Notes under the pieces: generated by a model
Seen by the model: only the letters and a program-made list of their open reading frames with translations
The model's database searches: none
What the model was told of the DNA's origin: nothing
Position numbers and translations under genes: made by a program
In this document: one piece after another, positions 18,692 to 28,017 of the stretch
How the letters are laid out: every line of letters starts with the position of its first letter
Position numbering within the stretch: the stretch's first letter is position 1
Assembly: GCA_001458075.1 (NCBI GenBank)
Contig: LN899469.1
Span: 868,001 to 932,000, forward strand
Direction of reading: 5' to 3'
Length of the DNA stretch: 64,000 nt
Origin: Idiomarinaceae bacterium HL-53
GTDB lineage: Bacteria; Pseudomonadota; Gammaproteobacteria; Enterobacterales; Alteromonadaceae

Positions 18692-21600
18692 TTACCGGTT
18701 CACTGGGTCCGCCCCATATGGCGTCGATAAATCTCCAGGGTTTAACTCAGGGTATGGTGTTTGCTCTAAGCGTACACGTAACTCCTCTATCGCGCGTTGA
18801 AGCTGAGCATCAGCACCATTAAAGGTTGCATACGGAAGGTTATCTATTTCGATATCAGGCTCAACACCGAAGCCCTCAACCACCCAGGTGCCGTCCATTG
18901 CGTGTTGTGCTGTCTCGGCAACTCGTGCAACACCGCGATCTGCCAGCGTATTGCGACCCGTCAGCCATACACCCGCGCCCGTTGTACGGGTACCAATGAG
19001 TGGCCCTAATCCAAGACTTTTCACGCCTGCAGAGAATGTTTCGCCATCTGAGTAGGTGAGTTGATCCGTGAGAACGACGAGTTGTCCACGGAATGTCTGC
19101 TGCATGTTCGTGAAAGGCGAGCCGCTTGCTGCCTGCCAGAACATCCAAGCTCTGCGTAACAGTTTCTCAATAATCCAACTATCAATATTCCCACCGCGAT
19201 TTCGTCGCACATCGATAATAAGACCCTCTTTGTTTACATTGGTATAGAAGTCGCGAGCAAAGGCTTCAATGTCACCTGCGGTCATTGAATAGAGGTGGAT
19301 ATAACCAAAACGCCCTTCACTCTCTTGTTCAACCGCATCGCGAGTTCTGGCAACCCAATCTTGGTAACGTAAACGATGATCTTGCCATGTGGAGACAGGT
19401 TTAACGACTGTGGCCCATTCGTTCCGTCCACGTTTTAAGTCGAGACGAACTTGGCGACCCGCTTGGCCTCTTAGCGCATGTGTTAAATCCGCTATCGTTT
19501 CAACGCGCTCGCCATTAACTCGCAATATCTGGTCGCCGGCGCTTGCGCGAACGCCGGGCGCTGCTAATGGCGCGGCTGCTTCAGGAAGCTCTGGATCGGT
19601 ACGGTAAATATGCTCGATAAAAACACCATTGTCGCGCAACGCCAACGACGCGCCTAAAGTTGCCGCGTTCGGAGTTTCTTCTCGCTCTGGATACTCACCA
19701 CCCCGCACCTGGCTATGCAGGACACTCAATTCACTGAGTAATTGAGCTAACAAGTCGTCAAGTTCGTGACGATCTGTAAGGCGATTCACGAGCGGTTGAT
19801 ACTTCTCTCGCATGGCTTGCCAGTCGACTCCGCGCATATTGGCGTCGAAGAGAAAATCGCGATGCATCAACCAAGCATCATTGAACATTTGTCGCCACTC
19901 TTCCTGTGGTGAGAACGCGAGTTGCCATTGTGAGGTATTTAAGCGTGCCTGACTCAAGTCATTGGGCGCACTGGTTCCGGCAGCCACGACAAAGTGATTG
20001 TGATCACCAGGCTGGCTAAAATAGAGCCGTTTACGATTCAAAGAAAGCTCATAACCGGTGACATTGGCTGCAAATACTTCGCGCTTTATGTCGGTATTTT
20101 TAAAGGCGATTTGATGAAGTGTGCCAGAACCACCAGAAATTGCACGGCTCATAACGTAGAGCCGGTCGTCACTCGCACTCAGTCCAAAATAATTATCCGG
20201 TTCAACGGGCACATGCCATAACCGCTCTGCTAACCCATCCCAATCAATTGCCTTTGCATTTAAGAAGCGATCACGCTCACTAGTTGCTTCGTCATTATTG
20301 CAATGTTCGACTTCCGTCGGCTCTGCGAAAGGAAAACAGGCTTGGCGCTTGAGTGCAATGCCATAAATTCGTGTGCGACGGTCGAAAACAGGTCCCATAT
20401 TACGGTCACCCCATGGGCTTCCCGGGGTAGCATTGAAGTGGCGATCAGAGAGAAAATAAAGCCAGTTTCCGTCACTACTAAAAGTCGGTGCGTAAGATTC
20501 ATAGCGATCCGAAGTAAGTACTTCGCTACGCTCATCGTCTAGCGAGTACAATACGATTTGCGAACGCTCTGCGTCTACATGGCTTTGCGTGAAGGCAACT
20601 TTGGTGCTATCGGTCGACCAGGACACATCACCAACATTCCAATGCCCGGCAAGATTCTCTGCAACCAAGGTCGACTCCCGATCTTCGATATTCATGATGT
20701 ATAAATTGCCATGTTTATCGTCGTGAGCAAGATAGTCACCATTCGGAGAAATGAATAATCCCCAACGGAAAGTATCGCCATTGTTGGTTAACCTCTCCCC
20801 TTGATCCGTACCGTCTGCGGCAAAGCGCCAAATCTCATTCTCGCCTGAGCTATCGTTAATTGCATATATCCAGCGTCCATCAGGGCTTATGACGGCCTCG
20901 CGAGAGCGGCTCCCTGCGGGTGTGTCAATCTCAATCAATCGTTGCGGAGGGGTTGTAGCCACCGCAATTTGGCTTCGTGCGGTAAACACAACGCGCTCTT
21001 TTGAAGTATCGTCATGGCCTGTAAAGCTTATGTGCTGTGTGTAATTAAGAGGGTTCTCTAACCAACGTTCTTGTCGCTCTCGAAAATCACTTGTGAGATT
21101 CACAGCAATAGATTCCTGTGAACCACTCGCAAGATGGATAGCTAGCAAATCGGCTCCCTGCTGCACTACTGCATAGTCACCAGATACCGAGAGATCCCAA
21201 ATTTGCCAACTATCAAATTCAGTATGTTGTGTTAAATCCTCACCTTGTACATTCACTGACCATAAATTACGAGTACCGCTCGCATCCGAGGTGAAATAAA
21301 CACGGTTGTTGGCGTAGAACGGGTCTTCAATGGAACCTTCATGCTCGGGAATTAGCTGCTTAGCTTCATTTTCAGAGCCAACATCGAAACGCCAAAGCTC
21401 CCCCATCGCACCGCCGCGATAAACACGTGCGTTGTCGCCGGTTGTTTGTAGCCCAAAGCGCACAAAGAATAATGTCTCTTCGTTACTGTCGAGCGTTCCT
21501 TGAATTGCATCGGTTACTGGAAAAGTTTGAGTGGCAAGCGTGCTTGGATTTACAGATTTCAATACCCATTGGTTTGCTGGTCCCATCACATGGTCGGTTG

Positions 21601-21988
21601 CGAACAGAACGTTACCGTTTGGTGTCCAGCCTTGTAACCGCAGTCTACCTTGCTCGAAAGTAATGCGTTTCGGGGTTCCGCCAGTAACGGGCATTACATA
21701 AACCTCGGAAGCACCCTCATAATTGGCAACAAAGGCGACCCACTCACCACTCGGAGATAATTGCCCCTCGGTTTCCTCGGCAGCAGAGGTTGTTAGTCGC
21801 ACGGGCTGTGATTCTGAATTGAGGTTTTGTAACCACAAATCACCTTCAGCTGTAAAAACTAGCTGTGAATCTTGAAGCCCGGGGAATCGATAGTAGTGTT
21901 CTGGATTATTGTTTGTTGCAGCGATAGCAGCTGCAGTAGTTGAGATGGAAGTTACGGCTAGTAACCCCAGCAAGAGATGCTTTTTCAT
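18692..21988 (-). CDS. Tricorn-like exported S41-family peptidase
   Basis: 1098 residues with a signal peptide (MKKHLLLGLLAVTSIS to AAAIAA). The N-terminal two-thirds hold PD40/WD40-like propeller repeats (EGDLWLQNL, SPSGEWVAFVANYEGASEVYVM, SPDGRWIYAIND, SSDGNWLYFLSDRH). These are followed by a tricorn core helical part (FNDAWLMHRDFLFDANMRGVDW), a PDZ domain (GDQILRVNGERVETIADL) and a C-terminal peptidase S41 domain (IIDVRRNRGGNIDSW; LVVLTDQLTYSDGETFSAG with the likely nucleophile Ser; GTRTTGAGVW). Bacterial relatives are periplasmic peptidases thought to degrade oligopeptides. It converges on the Oar-like receptor, so the pair may serve peptide use, but this is inference. Confidence 0.88.
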   Translation of the reverse strand: MKKHLLLGLLAVTSISTTAAAIAATNNNPEHYYRFPGLQDSQLVFTAEGDLWLQNLNSESQPVRLTTSAAEETEGQLSPSGEWVAFVANYEGASEVYVMPVTGGTPKRITFEQGRLRLQGWTPNGNVLFATDHVMGPANQWVLKSVNPSTLATQTFPVTDAIQGTLDSNEETLFFVRFGLQTTGDNARVYRGGAMGELWRFDVGSENEAKQLIPEHEGSIEDPFYANNRVYFTSDASGTRNLWSVNVQGEDLTQHTEFDSWQIWDLSVSGDYAVVQQGADLLAIHLASGSQESIAVNLTSDFRERQERWLENPLNYTQHISFTGHDDTSKERVVFTARSQIAVATTPPQRLIEIDTPAGSRSREAVISPDGRWIYAINDSSGENEIWRFAADGTDQGERLTNNGDTFRWGLFISPNGDYLAHDDKHGNLYIMNIEDRESTLVAENLAGHWNVGDVSWSTDSTKVAFTQSHVDAERSQIVLYSLDDERSEVLTSDRYESYAPTFSSDGNWLYFLSDRHFNATPGSPWGDRNMGPVFDRRTRIYGIALKRQACFPFAEPTEVEHCNNDEATSERDRFLNAKAIDWDGLAERLWHVPVEPDNYFGLSASDDRLYVMSRAISGGSGTLHQIAFKNTDIKREVFAANVTGYELSLNRKRLYFSQPGDHNHFVVAAGTSAPNDLSQARLNTSQWQLAFSPQEEWRQMFNDAWLMHRDFLFDANMRGVDWQAMREKYQPLVNRLTDRHELDDLLAQLLSELSVLHSQVRGGEYPEREETPNAATLGASLALRDNGVFIEHIYRTDPELPEAAAPLAAPGVRASAGDQILRVNGERVETIADLTHALRGQAGRQVRLDLKRGRNEWATVVKPVSTWQDHRLRYQDWVARTRDAVEQESEGRFGYIHLYSMTAGDIEAFARDFYTNVNKEGLIIDVRRNRGGNIDSWIIEKLLRRAWMFWQAASGSPFTNMQQTFRGQLVVLTDQLTYSDGETFSAGVKSLGLGPLIGTRTTGAGVWLTGRNTLADRGVARVAETAQHAMDGTWVVEGFGVEPDIEIDNLPYATFNGADAQLQRAIEELRVRLEQTPYPELNPGDLSTPYGADPVNR

Positions 21989-22011
21989 GGCGTTCTCCGT
22001 CCATGTTTGAG

Positions 22012-22611
22012 TTAATCTTTTGCTGCGGCTCCTTTTCCTAAACCACCGGTTAAAACGAGCTGCAGCGCTTCTGCAGGTTTCATGTCAATATTTTTAGTAC
22101 AGCGTTTCGGCACAATAATGGTGTACCCGCCCACGTTATAGGCCATTGGGAGGAACACTGCAATTTGCTCTTCCGTCATGAGTGAACCCATACGGTCATT
22201 CTTTATACCGCCTTTCTTTGTCACAATGCCAATGAGTTCAACTTCACTTTGTGGGAGTTTAACGAGAACTACGGATTCGTCGGCGAAATTTTTGCCGGAC
22301 ATGACCTCGAATACCTCTTGAATCATGCCGTAGATTTGGCTGGCCCCGGGTATTTTCAGTAGTAGCTTTCCGGGCAGTCGCCAAAACCAACCAATCCCTT
22401 TATATTCGGCGCTAATCCCTACGATAAAACAAATAATGAGAAATCCGGCAATACCCATGCCAGGCACATACCAATTCGCGAGAAGGGGTTCAAGGAAGGG
22501 GGAGATCCAACCTTCTATGCTGGTCACAAACCATACGATCACAGCCAATGTGATAATGGCGGGAAGCACTACTGCTAGCCCGCGCAGAATGTGTTGAATC
22601 ACAGTTTTCAC
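22012..22611 (-). CDS. DUF502 membrane protein
   Basis: 199 residues matching the DUF502 family: two N-terminal membrane helices (about 9-32 and 49-66) and a soluble C-terminal part with PGKLLLKIPGASQIYGMIQEV and FLPMAYNVGGYTIIVPK. Function unknown. It lies 13 bases from the MAPEG gene with the same orientation. Confidence 0.85.
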   Translation of the reverse strand: MKTVIQHILRGLAVVLPAIITLAVIVWFVTSIEGWISPFLEPLLANWYVPGMGIAGFLIICFIVGISAEYKGIGWFWRLPGKLLLKIPGASQIYGMIQEVFEVMSGKNFADESVVLVKLPQSEVELIGIVTKKGGIKNDRMGSLMTEEQIAVFLPMAYNVGGYTIIVPKRCTKNIDMKPAEALQLVLTGGLGKGAAAKD

Positions 22612-22624
22612 AACGTTCCTTGCC

Positions 22625-23056
22625 TTAAGCGGCGGTTAAAAGCGCAACTAAGCCCATAATAATGAGTGCGAAATTCGCGAACCAAGCGAGCATGAAAAAC
22701 CAGCTCCGAGGACTCGGATTCTTCTCAGTGGCGATTCCGTAGTAGAGCACCATATGTAACAAACGCCCTAATACCATAATGGTCAGCATAACGTTCACCC
22801 AAACTGGGCTTGCACCGGCTAGAATAGCGAAAATTGCACCGCCGAGCATGGTGCCGAGGTTCTCTACGGTATTTTGATGCGTGCGCCAGGCGCGAAACAC
22901 AAAATTATGGTGGCCTAAATCGGCAGGAATTACACCGGGAATGGCTCCGGGCATTTTGGCTTTTGCATAGCTTGCGACAAGCCATTGCACCATGACCATA
23001 ACCAATAAAATACCAAGCCAAAGTAAGCTGCCGTAATATGCACTGAGATCTAACAT
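22625..23056 (-). CDS. MAPEG-family membrane protein
   Basis: 143 residues with four predicted helices and the bacterial MAPEG pattern (FRAWRTHQNTVENLGTMLGG). MAPEG proteins include microsomal glutathione transferases; the roles of bacterial members of this size are mostly unknown. Probably co-transcribed with the downstream DUF502 gene. Confidence 0.85.
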   Translation of the reverse strand: MLDLSAYYGSLLWLGILLVMVMVQWLVASYAKAKMPGAIPGVIPADLGHHNFVFRAWRTHQNTVENLGTMLGGAIFAILAGASPVWVNVMLTIMVLGRLLHMVLYYGIATEKNPSPRSWFFMLAWFANFALIIMGLVALLTAA

Positions 23057-23121
23057 GTTGAGCCTTATTATGGTTATTTTAAGTAGAAGCTTTCAGGTTA
23101 GCGCATTTTAAGGTTCGTTGC

Positions 23122-23802
23122 CTAGCTCTCTGAAGTTTTTCTCATTACAACTACATTGCCTTGAATAGACTCAAGCGCCAGCGAGAAATGCTTTGCAAGC
23201 CACTGGAAAGTCTCTTCTCGGTAAAACACAATGTGGGTGGGATCGTTCTTGTAACTCCAGTCGAGGAAATTTCGCTGCTGGCGCCAAAGGGTCGTCATGA
23301 CAATGAGATAACCATTGGATTTGAGCGTGTTTAAAAGTGCGCCCATGACTTCTGTCGGACGTTCGAGATGCTCGAAGACTTCGGTGCTCGTAATGAAATC
23401 GTACTGCTTTTGCCAAACTTCAGAATGGGGCGCGAAGAAAGGGTCAAAAATATCGCAAGCAAAACCAGCTTCTTGCAACATCAAAGAGAGCGTTGGGCCG
23501 GGGCCAGAGCCAAAATCAAGCCCAACGGCACGGGGCGGCAGGTGTCTTTTTACCACGGCAAGTGCGGGCCTCAAGAAATGGCGATAGCCTTCATCTTCTG
23601 GGCTATTTTCATGTAGTTCATAGATCGCCTTTTCCTTGGCCTTATCAAGGAGAAACTGAGGTGCTACGAAAACTAACGCACACTCAGAGCATTGCCAGTA
23701 CTCCCGGTGCTTTAACGCGACTTGTGGATCCGTGGCCATGAGCCGCACTTGCGCACTCTTACAAACTGGGCAAAACAACTGATTTTGTTGGCATTGAGTC
23801 AT
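23122..23802 (-). CDS. Class I SAM-dependent methyltransferase with N-terminal zinc ribbon
   Basis: 226 residues from ATG 23802 (MTQCQQNQLFCPVC). An N-terminal CPVC...CSEC zinc-ribbon-like motif precedes a Rossmann methyltransferase core (GLDFGSGPGPTLSLM; FDPFFAPHSE; FITSTEVFEHLERPTEVM; YLIVMTTLWRQQ). The ribbon plus methyltransferase_23-like core is seen in proteins modifying small molecules or sugars; the substrate cannot be named. The frame is open to 23868, but that extension would overlap the divergent crbS start; the 37-bp gap between the two genes must hold both promoters. Confidence 0.75.
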   Translation of the reverse strand: MTQCQQNQLFCPVCKSAQVRLMATDPQVALKHREYWQCSECALVFVAPQFLLDKAKEKAIYELHENSPEDEGYRHFLRPALAVVKRHLPPRAVGLDFGSGPGPTLSLMLQEAGFACDIFDPFFAPHSEVWQKQYDFITSTEVFEHLERPTEVMGALLNTLKSNGYLIVMTTLWRQQRNFLDWSYKNDPTHIVFYREETFQWLAKHFSLALESIQGNVVVMRKTSES

Positions 23803-23839
23803 TGCTGTTTCAGATATTCCATGCTTAACATAGGGCCTT

Positions 23840-26800
23840 ATGTTACCTGTATCTTTAGTGTTAATCACGGCGCTTGCATATTTGCTTGTGCTTTTCCTGA
23901 TTGCCTCACGCGGTGAGAAGAAACGCGTCGAGGGGCCACGCCCGTGGCGTTATACATTAGCACTTGGTGTCCACTGCACAACGTGGGCATTCTATGGCAC
24001 GGTCACTCAAGCTGCCCATTATGGCTGGGCATTTGCCCCCACCTATGTAGGCGCCATTATCGTGTTCTTGTTCGCGCACGCACTACTTATGCGCACATTA
24101 AACATTGTAAGAGAACACAACCTCACGTCTATCGCCGACTTAATGGGCGCGCGATATGCTCGATCTCACGGCATTAGTGCATTTGTAGCGATTATTGCGT
24201 TAGTCGCCCTCGTTCCATACATTGCGTTGCAATTGCGGGCGGTCACGGCGAGCTTCTCTGCCGTTACCGGGGTCGATGCAACCCGTATTCCCTGGTTTAA
24301 TGATGTGTCTGCAGGCGTTGCCGTTGCCATGGTCGGATTCTCTATTCTTTTTGGTGCGCGGCGTTTAAGTTTGGCAGAGAAACATTCAGGGCTTATGGAT
24401 GTAGTTGCGTTCGAGTCGGTAGTGAAACTCCTGGCATTTGCAGTAGTGGGTTTCTTTAGCTGTTATGTTTTGTTCGACGGTGTTGGCGATCTCTTTATTC
24501 AGGCTGCACAGGCTTCGGTAACAAAAGAGATATTGGCAGGAAAACCGGGCGGTGGTTATGTATTCTTAGTCCACATGTTACTCGGCGCGCTCTCTATGTT
24601 TGTGCTTCCTCGTCAATTTCACGTAAATTTCGTGGAGAATACACACCCTGAAGAACTAAAAACTGCTCGTTGGGGCTTTCCGCTCTACTTATTCGCGATT
24701 AATTTCTTTATTTTGCCCATCGCATTGGCCGGCGGATTATTGGTCCCTGAATTCCGTGCACAAGACACATTTATGTTGGCCTTACCGGTGCTTGCGGAAC
24801 GTCCCGACATCAGTTTGATTGCATTTATCGGTGGCCTATCTGCTGCCATTAGTATGGTCATTATGGCGACATTGGCGTTGAGTATCATGATCTCAAACGA
24901 CGTTATTACCCCTTTTTGGCTGAAAGCTCGCGCTCATAAAGATGCAGCGCTCGCACTCACACCGCATCGCGTATTAACGATTCGCCGTTTAACCATGGTG
25001 ATCATTATCGCCCTTGCCTACTTGTATCATTTAGCAACCCAAAACGGTGTGCCGCTGGTGAGTAATGGGTTAATTGCGATGGCGTTATTAGCGCAGTTGG
25101 CGCCTGGTTTAATTGGCGGAATTGTCTGGCGGAGAGGCCACCGTTGGGGCGTTATTGCAGGGCTCTCAGCAGGCACTGTGCTTTGGGTCTATGGTTTGCT
25201 ACTACCGTCATTCCGAGCTGGCTCCGATCTCACACTCTTGATGAATGACATTCAAATGAGTCATTGGATCATGGTGGCACTTTTTGTGAACACATTGCTT
25301 TATGTGATGGTGTCGTGGGGACTTCCACGGACACAAAAGGAGCAAGCAGCGGCTGGACGATTCATTCAGTCGCAAAGTGATCAAGGGGCGGGATACCGTC
25401 AAGAGGTGACTTGGGGCCGTTTACGTACCGTGCTCGCGCGGTTCATCGAACCGGGCGATGCGAATCGGCTAGATCAACGCTTAGGTATTGCAGTAGGTGC
25501 CGCACCGAGCGATGGTGTGGTGCCACATTCCATTCTTACCCGTATTGAACGAGAAATGGCCGGTGCGATTGGTGGAGCGGCAAGCCGTTTAGTAATCGAT
25601 GCACTCGCTAAACAGTCGCAAGTCAGTGTGGATGAGGTGGTGAACTGGGCATCTGAGGCTTCCGAGCTGTATCGTTTTAACCGCGAACTCTTGCAAGCTT
25701 CAGTTGAGAATATTCCACAAGGCATTAGCGTGATCGATAGCGAATTGAGGTTGGTTGCGTGGAATCGTCGTTATCTGGAGATATTTTCTTATCCGGAAGG
25801 CTTTATTCAGGCAGGCATGCCGGTGGTTGAGATACTTCGCTATAACGCGGAGCGCGGGTTATTTGGAAGACCATCTTTCGACATTGAAGAGGAAGTAGAA
25901 AAGCGGCTTAACTATTTGCGTTCAGGAAGCAGTTATCGCTATCAACGGAGCCAAACGGACGGCAAGGTGATTGAGTTACAAGGTAGCCCCATGCCAGACG
26001 GTGGCTTTGTGACCACGTACACAGATGTCACCCCACTTGTTGAAGCACAACAAGAATTACAGCGCATTAATAGTGAGCTCGAAGCGCGGGTGCAAGAGCG
26101 TACGCAGCAGTTGTCCCAAGCGAAACAAGCTGCAGAGCAAGCGCATTCCAGTAAGTCACGCTTTTTTGCGGCAGCAAGCCACGACTTAATGCAGCCTTTT
26201 AATGCTGCCACGCTGTTTTGTGAAATGTTAGAGAAGAGAAGCACTGGGGAGTCTTTGCAACTTGCTCGGCAAATTCAGCGCTCGCTAGAGAATGCTGAAG
26301 AACTGCTCACCATGTTACTGGAAATGACAAAGCTCGATTCTGGAACGCTGCGCCCAGAAATTAGAGAGGTGCCGCTACAGGAAGTGATTCAACCGCTGAT
26401 CGATAGTTTTCAAGTGTTGGCGAAAGAGAAAGGACTCACACTTCGAGTGCATCCGGTTTCTGCGGTGGTAAAAACAGACCGCAAACTGTTACGGCGCGTG
26501 CTGCAAAATTTGATCTCGAATGCTATTCGGTACACTTATCAAGGGCGAGTAGTGTTGGGTGCAAGGCGCCGTGGCGATGGCATTGAATTGATGGTGTGTG
26601 ATACCGGGCGTGGCATTCCGGCAGAACAACAATCGGCGATTTTTGATGAATTTCATCAGCTCGAACAACAAGAGCAGAATCCTGGTTTGGGGCTGGGTTT
26701 AGCGATTGTCGAACGTATGTGTCGACTCTTAGAAACTCCTCTGTCGCTGCAATCAGAGGTGGGTAAAGGCACCTGCTTTTCGGTCATGCTTCCTGTGACC

Positions 26801-27220
26801 GGTTGGCAAAAGCAAGCCGTGAGTGTGATGCCTGCATTGAGTACGGAAGCCGGCGCGTTGTTGAGAGGAAAGCGAGTTCTCGTGGTAGACAACGACCAAG
26901 CTGTGAGAACCGCCTTAGCCTCGCTATTGAGAGATTGGGGGGCAGAAGTAACGGCCGGTCATAACTTGGCTGAAGCGCTCTCCCTAGTAAATGCGCCCGA
27001 CCTGATGTTGATTGATTATCATCTCGATGAGGGGCGCGTGGGGGTTGAGGTCATTGAAGCGATTCGCGATAAATTTGAGCGTGCGATTCCTGCAATTGTT
27101 AACACCGCAGATCCGAACGAGTCGGTGCGAGAGGAAGTCGTAAGGGCGCGGGCTCTGTTCTTACCCAAACCAGTGAAACAAGCCGCGCTGAAAAGATTAA
27201 TTAAACGGTTAGGCGTCTAA
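23840..27220 (+). CDS. crbS: CrbS-type hybrid sensor kinase with sodium:solute symporter domain
   Basis: 1126 residues. Order: about 13 membrane helices of SSS/SLC5 transporter type (residues 1-500; HCTTWAFYGTVTQAAHYGW), a linker region, a PAS domain (about 620-730; ENIPQGISVIDSELRLVAWNRRY), a coiled coil, HisKA with the H-box FFAAASHDLMQPF (His about 780), HATPase_c (NLISNAIRYT; DTGRGIP; GLGLGLAIV), and a C-terminal receiver (VLVVDNDQAV; LMLIDYHLD, Asp about 1058). This layout is that of CrbS/MxtR, which with CrbR/ErdR switches on acetyl-CoA synthetase and acetate use in Vibrio and Pseudomonas. The 3' end overlaps the convergent crbR by 12 bases. Confidence 0.82.
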   Translation: MLPVSLVLITALAYLLVLFLIASRGEKKRVEGPRPWRYTLALGVHCTTWAFYGTVTQAAHYGWAFAPTYVGAIIVFLFAHALLMRTLNIVREHNLTSIADLMGARYARSHGISAFVAIIALVALVPYIALQLRAVTASFSAVTGVDATRIPWFNDVSAGVAVAMVGFSILFGARRLSLAEKHSGLMDVVAFESVVKLLAFAVVGFFSCYVLFDGVGDLFIQAAQASVTKEILAGKPGGGYVFLVHMLLGALSMFVLPRQFHVNFVENTHPEELKTARWGFPLYLFAINFFILPIALAGGLLVPEFRAQDTFMLALPVLAERPDISLIAFIGGLSAAISMVIMATLALSIMISNDVITPFWLKARAHKDAALALTPHRVLTIRRLTMVIIIALAYLYHLATQNGVPLVSNGLIAMALLAQLAPGLIGGIVWRRGHRWGVIAGLSAGTVLWVYGLLLPSFRAGSDLTLLMNDIQMSHWIMVALFVNTLLYVMVSWGLPRTQKEQAAAGRFIQSQSDQGAGYRQEVTWGRLRTVLARFIEPGDANRLDQRLGIAVGAAPSDGVVPHSILTRIEREMAGAIGGAASRLVIDALAKQSQVSVDEVVNWASEASELYRFNRELLQASVENIPQGISVIDSELRLVAWNRRYLEIFSYPEGFIQAGMPVVEILRYNAERGLFGRPSFDIEEEVEKRLNYLRSGSSYRYQRSQTDGKVIELQGSPMPDGGFVTTYTDVTPLVEAQQELQRINSELEARVQERTQQLSQAKQAAEQAHSSKSRFFAAASHDLMQPFNAATLFCEMLEKRSTGESLQLARQIQRSLENAEELLTMLLEMTKLDSGTLRPEIREVPLQEVIQPLIDSFQVLAKEKGLTLRVHPVSAVVKTDRKLLRRVLQNLISNAIRYTYQGRVVLGARRRGDGIELMVCDTGRGIPAEQQSAIFDEFHQLEQQEQNPGLGLGLAIVERMCRLLETPLSLQSEVGKGTCFSVMLPVTGWQKQAVSVMPALSTEAGALLRGKRVLVVDNDQAVRTALASLLRDWGAEVTAGHNLAEALSLVNAPDLMLIDYHLDEGRVGVEVIEAIRDKFERAIPAIVNTADPNESVREEVVRARALFLPKPVKQAALKRLIKRLGV

Positions 27221-27895
27221 GTTCACCGCTTCTTCATCGGACTCTGCGCGCAGCATTTCACGGAAAATAACACCGGCTTGAGTACGATTAATCACATGCA
27301 ACTTGCGTAAAATGGCAGACACATGCTGTTTGATCGTTGTTTCTTGTACATTCAGTTCCCACGCAATCTGCTTATTCAACAACCCATCGGCAATACAAGC
27401 CAGCACTTTGAATTGTTGCGGTGTCAGTTGCTCAAGCTTTGCAGCAAAGTCTTCGCTTGCGGCATCGGGCTCGGCTACTGGGGTTGCCTGCAGGTGCGGT
27501 GGTAGCCAATTATCTCCCCTCAATACCGCCTCAACAGCCTCCTTGAGCAGTGGTAACGGCGCCGACTTTGGTACATAAGCACTCGCACCGAACGCCATCG
27601 CTTTGCGTATCACCGCGGGGTTTTCATTTGCAGAAACGATCATCACGAGTATGTCAGGATAGGCGTTACGCACGGTGGTTAAACCCGTCAGCCCTTGGTT
27701 GCCCGGCATATTTAAATCGAGCAGAAGTAGTTCTATTTGCCGCTCTTGCAATAACAAAGCTTGCAAACTCGTGAAGCTCTCGGCCTCTAGCACATCGCTG
27801 CCGAGTGTTTCTATTAACGCTTGCTTTAAGGCAGCACGAAAAAGCGGATGGTCGTCTGCAATAATGGCTCTGGCCATAGTCTCGTGTTGTTGCAT
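27209..27895 (-). CDS. crbR: CrbR-type LuxR-family response regulator
   Basis: 228 residues (222 if it starts at ATG 27877, MARAIIADDH). N-terminal receiver with ADDH acidic pair, phosphoacceptor Asp60 in LLLLDLNMPG, and VPKSAP near its end; C-terminal LuxR/GerE helix-turn-helix (LTPQQFKVLACIADGLLNKQIA; ETTIKQHVSAILRKL). Convergent next to the CrbS-like kinase, so it is very likely its partner. In other gammaproteobacteria CrbR activates acs; no acs is in this window, but an acyl-CoA ligase cluster lies 3 kb away. Confidence 0.82.
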   Translation of the reverse strand: MQQHETMARAIIADDHPLFRAALKQALIETLGSDVLEAESFTSLQALLLQERQIELLLLDLNMPGNQGLTGLTTVRNAYPDILVMIVSANENPAVIRKAMAFGASAYVPKSAPLPLLKEAVEAVLRGDNWLPPHLQATPVAEPDAASEDFAAKLEQLTPQQFKVLACIADGLLNKQIAWELNVQETTIKQHVSAILRKLHVINRTQAGVIFREMLRAESDEEAVNLDA

Positions 27896-27953
27896 AGAAA
27901 AATGATACCTGTGTTGTAACTGAACACATTGAAAAGAACAACCTTACTGGCAG

Positions 27954-27984
27954 AAAAAAGCCACCGGCCGAAAGGCGCGGTGGC
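27954..27984 (-). terminator. Rho-independent terminator of the TonB receptor gene
   Basis: On the minus strand a GC-rich hairpin (GCCACCG... arms with a GAAA/TTTC loop and one bulge, 27960-27984) is followed by six T residues (27954-27959). It lies 34 bases past the receptor stop. Confidence 0.85.
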
Positions 27985-28017
27985 AATCAGATCACCAGAG
28001 AATGGCCTTTCTACTAC

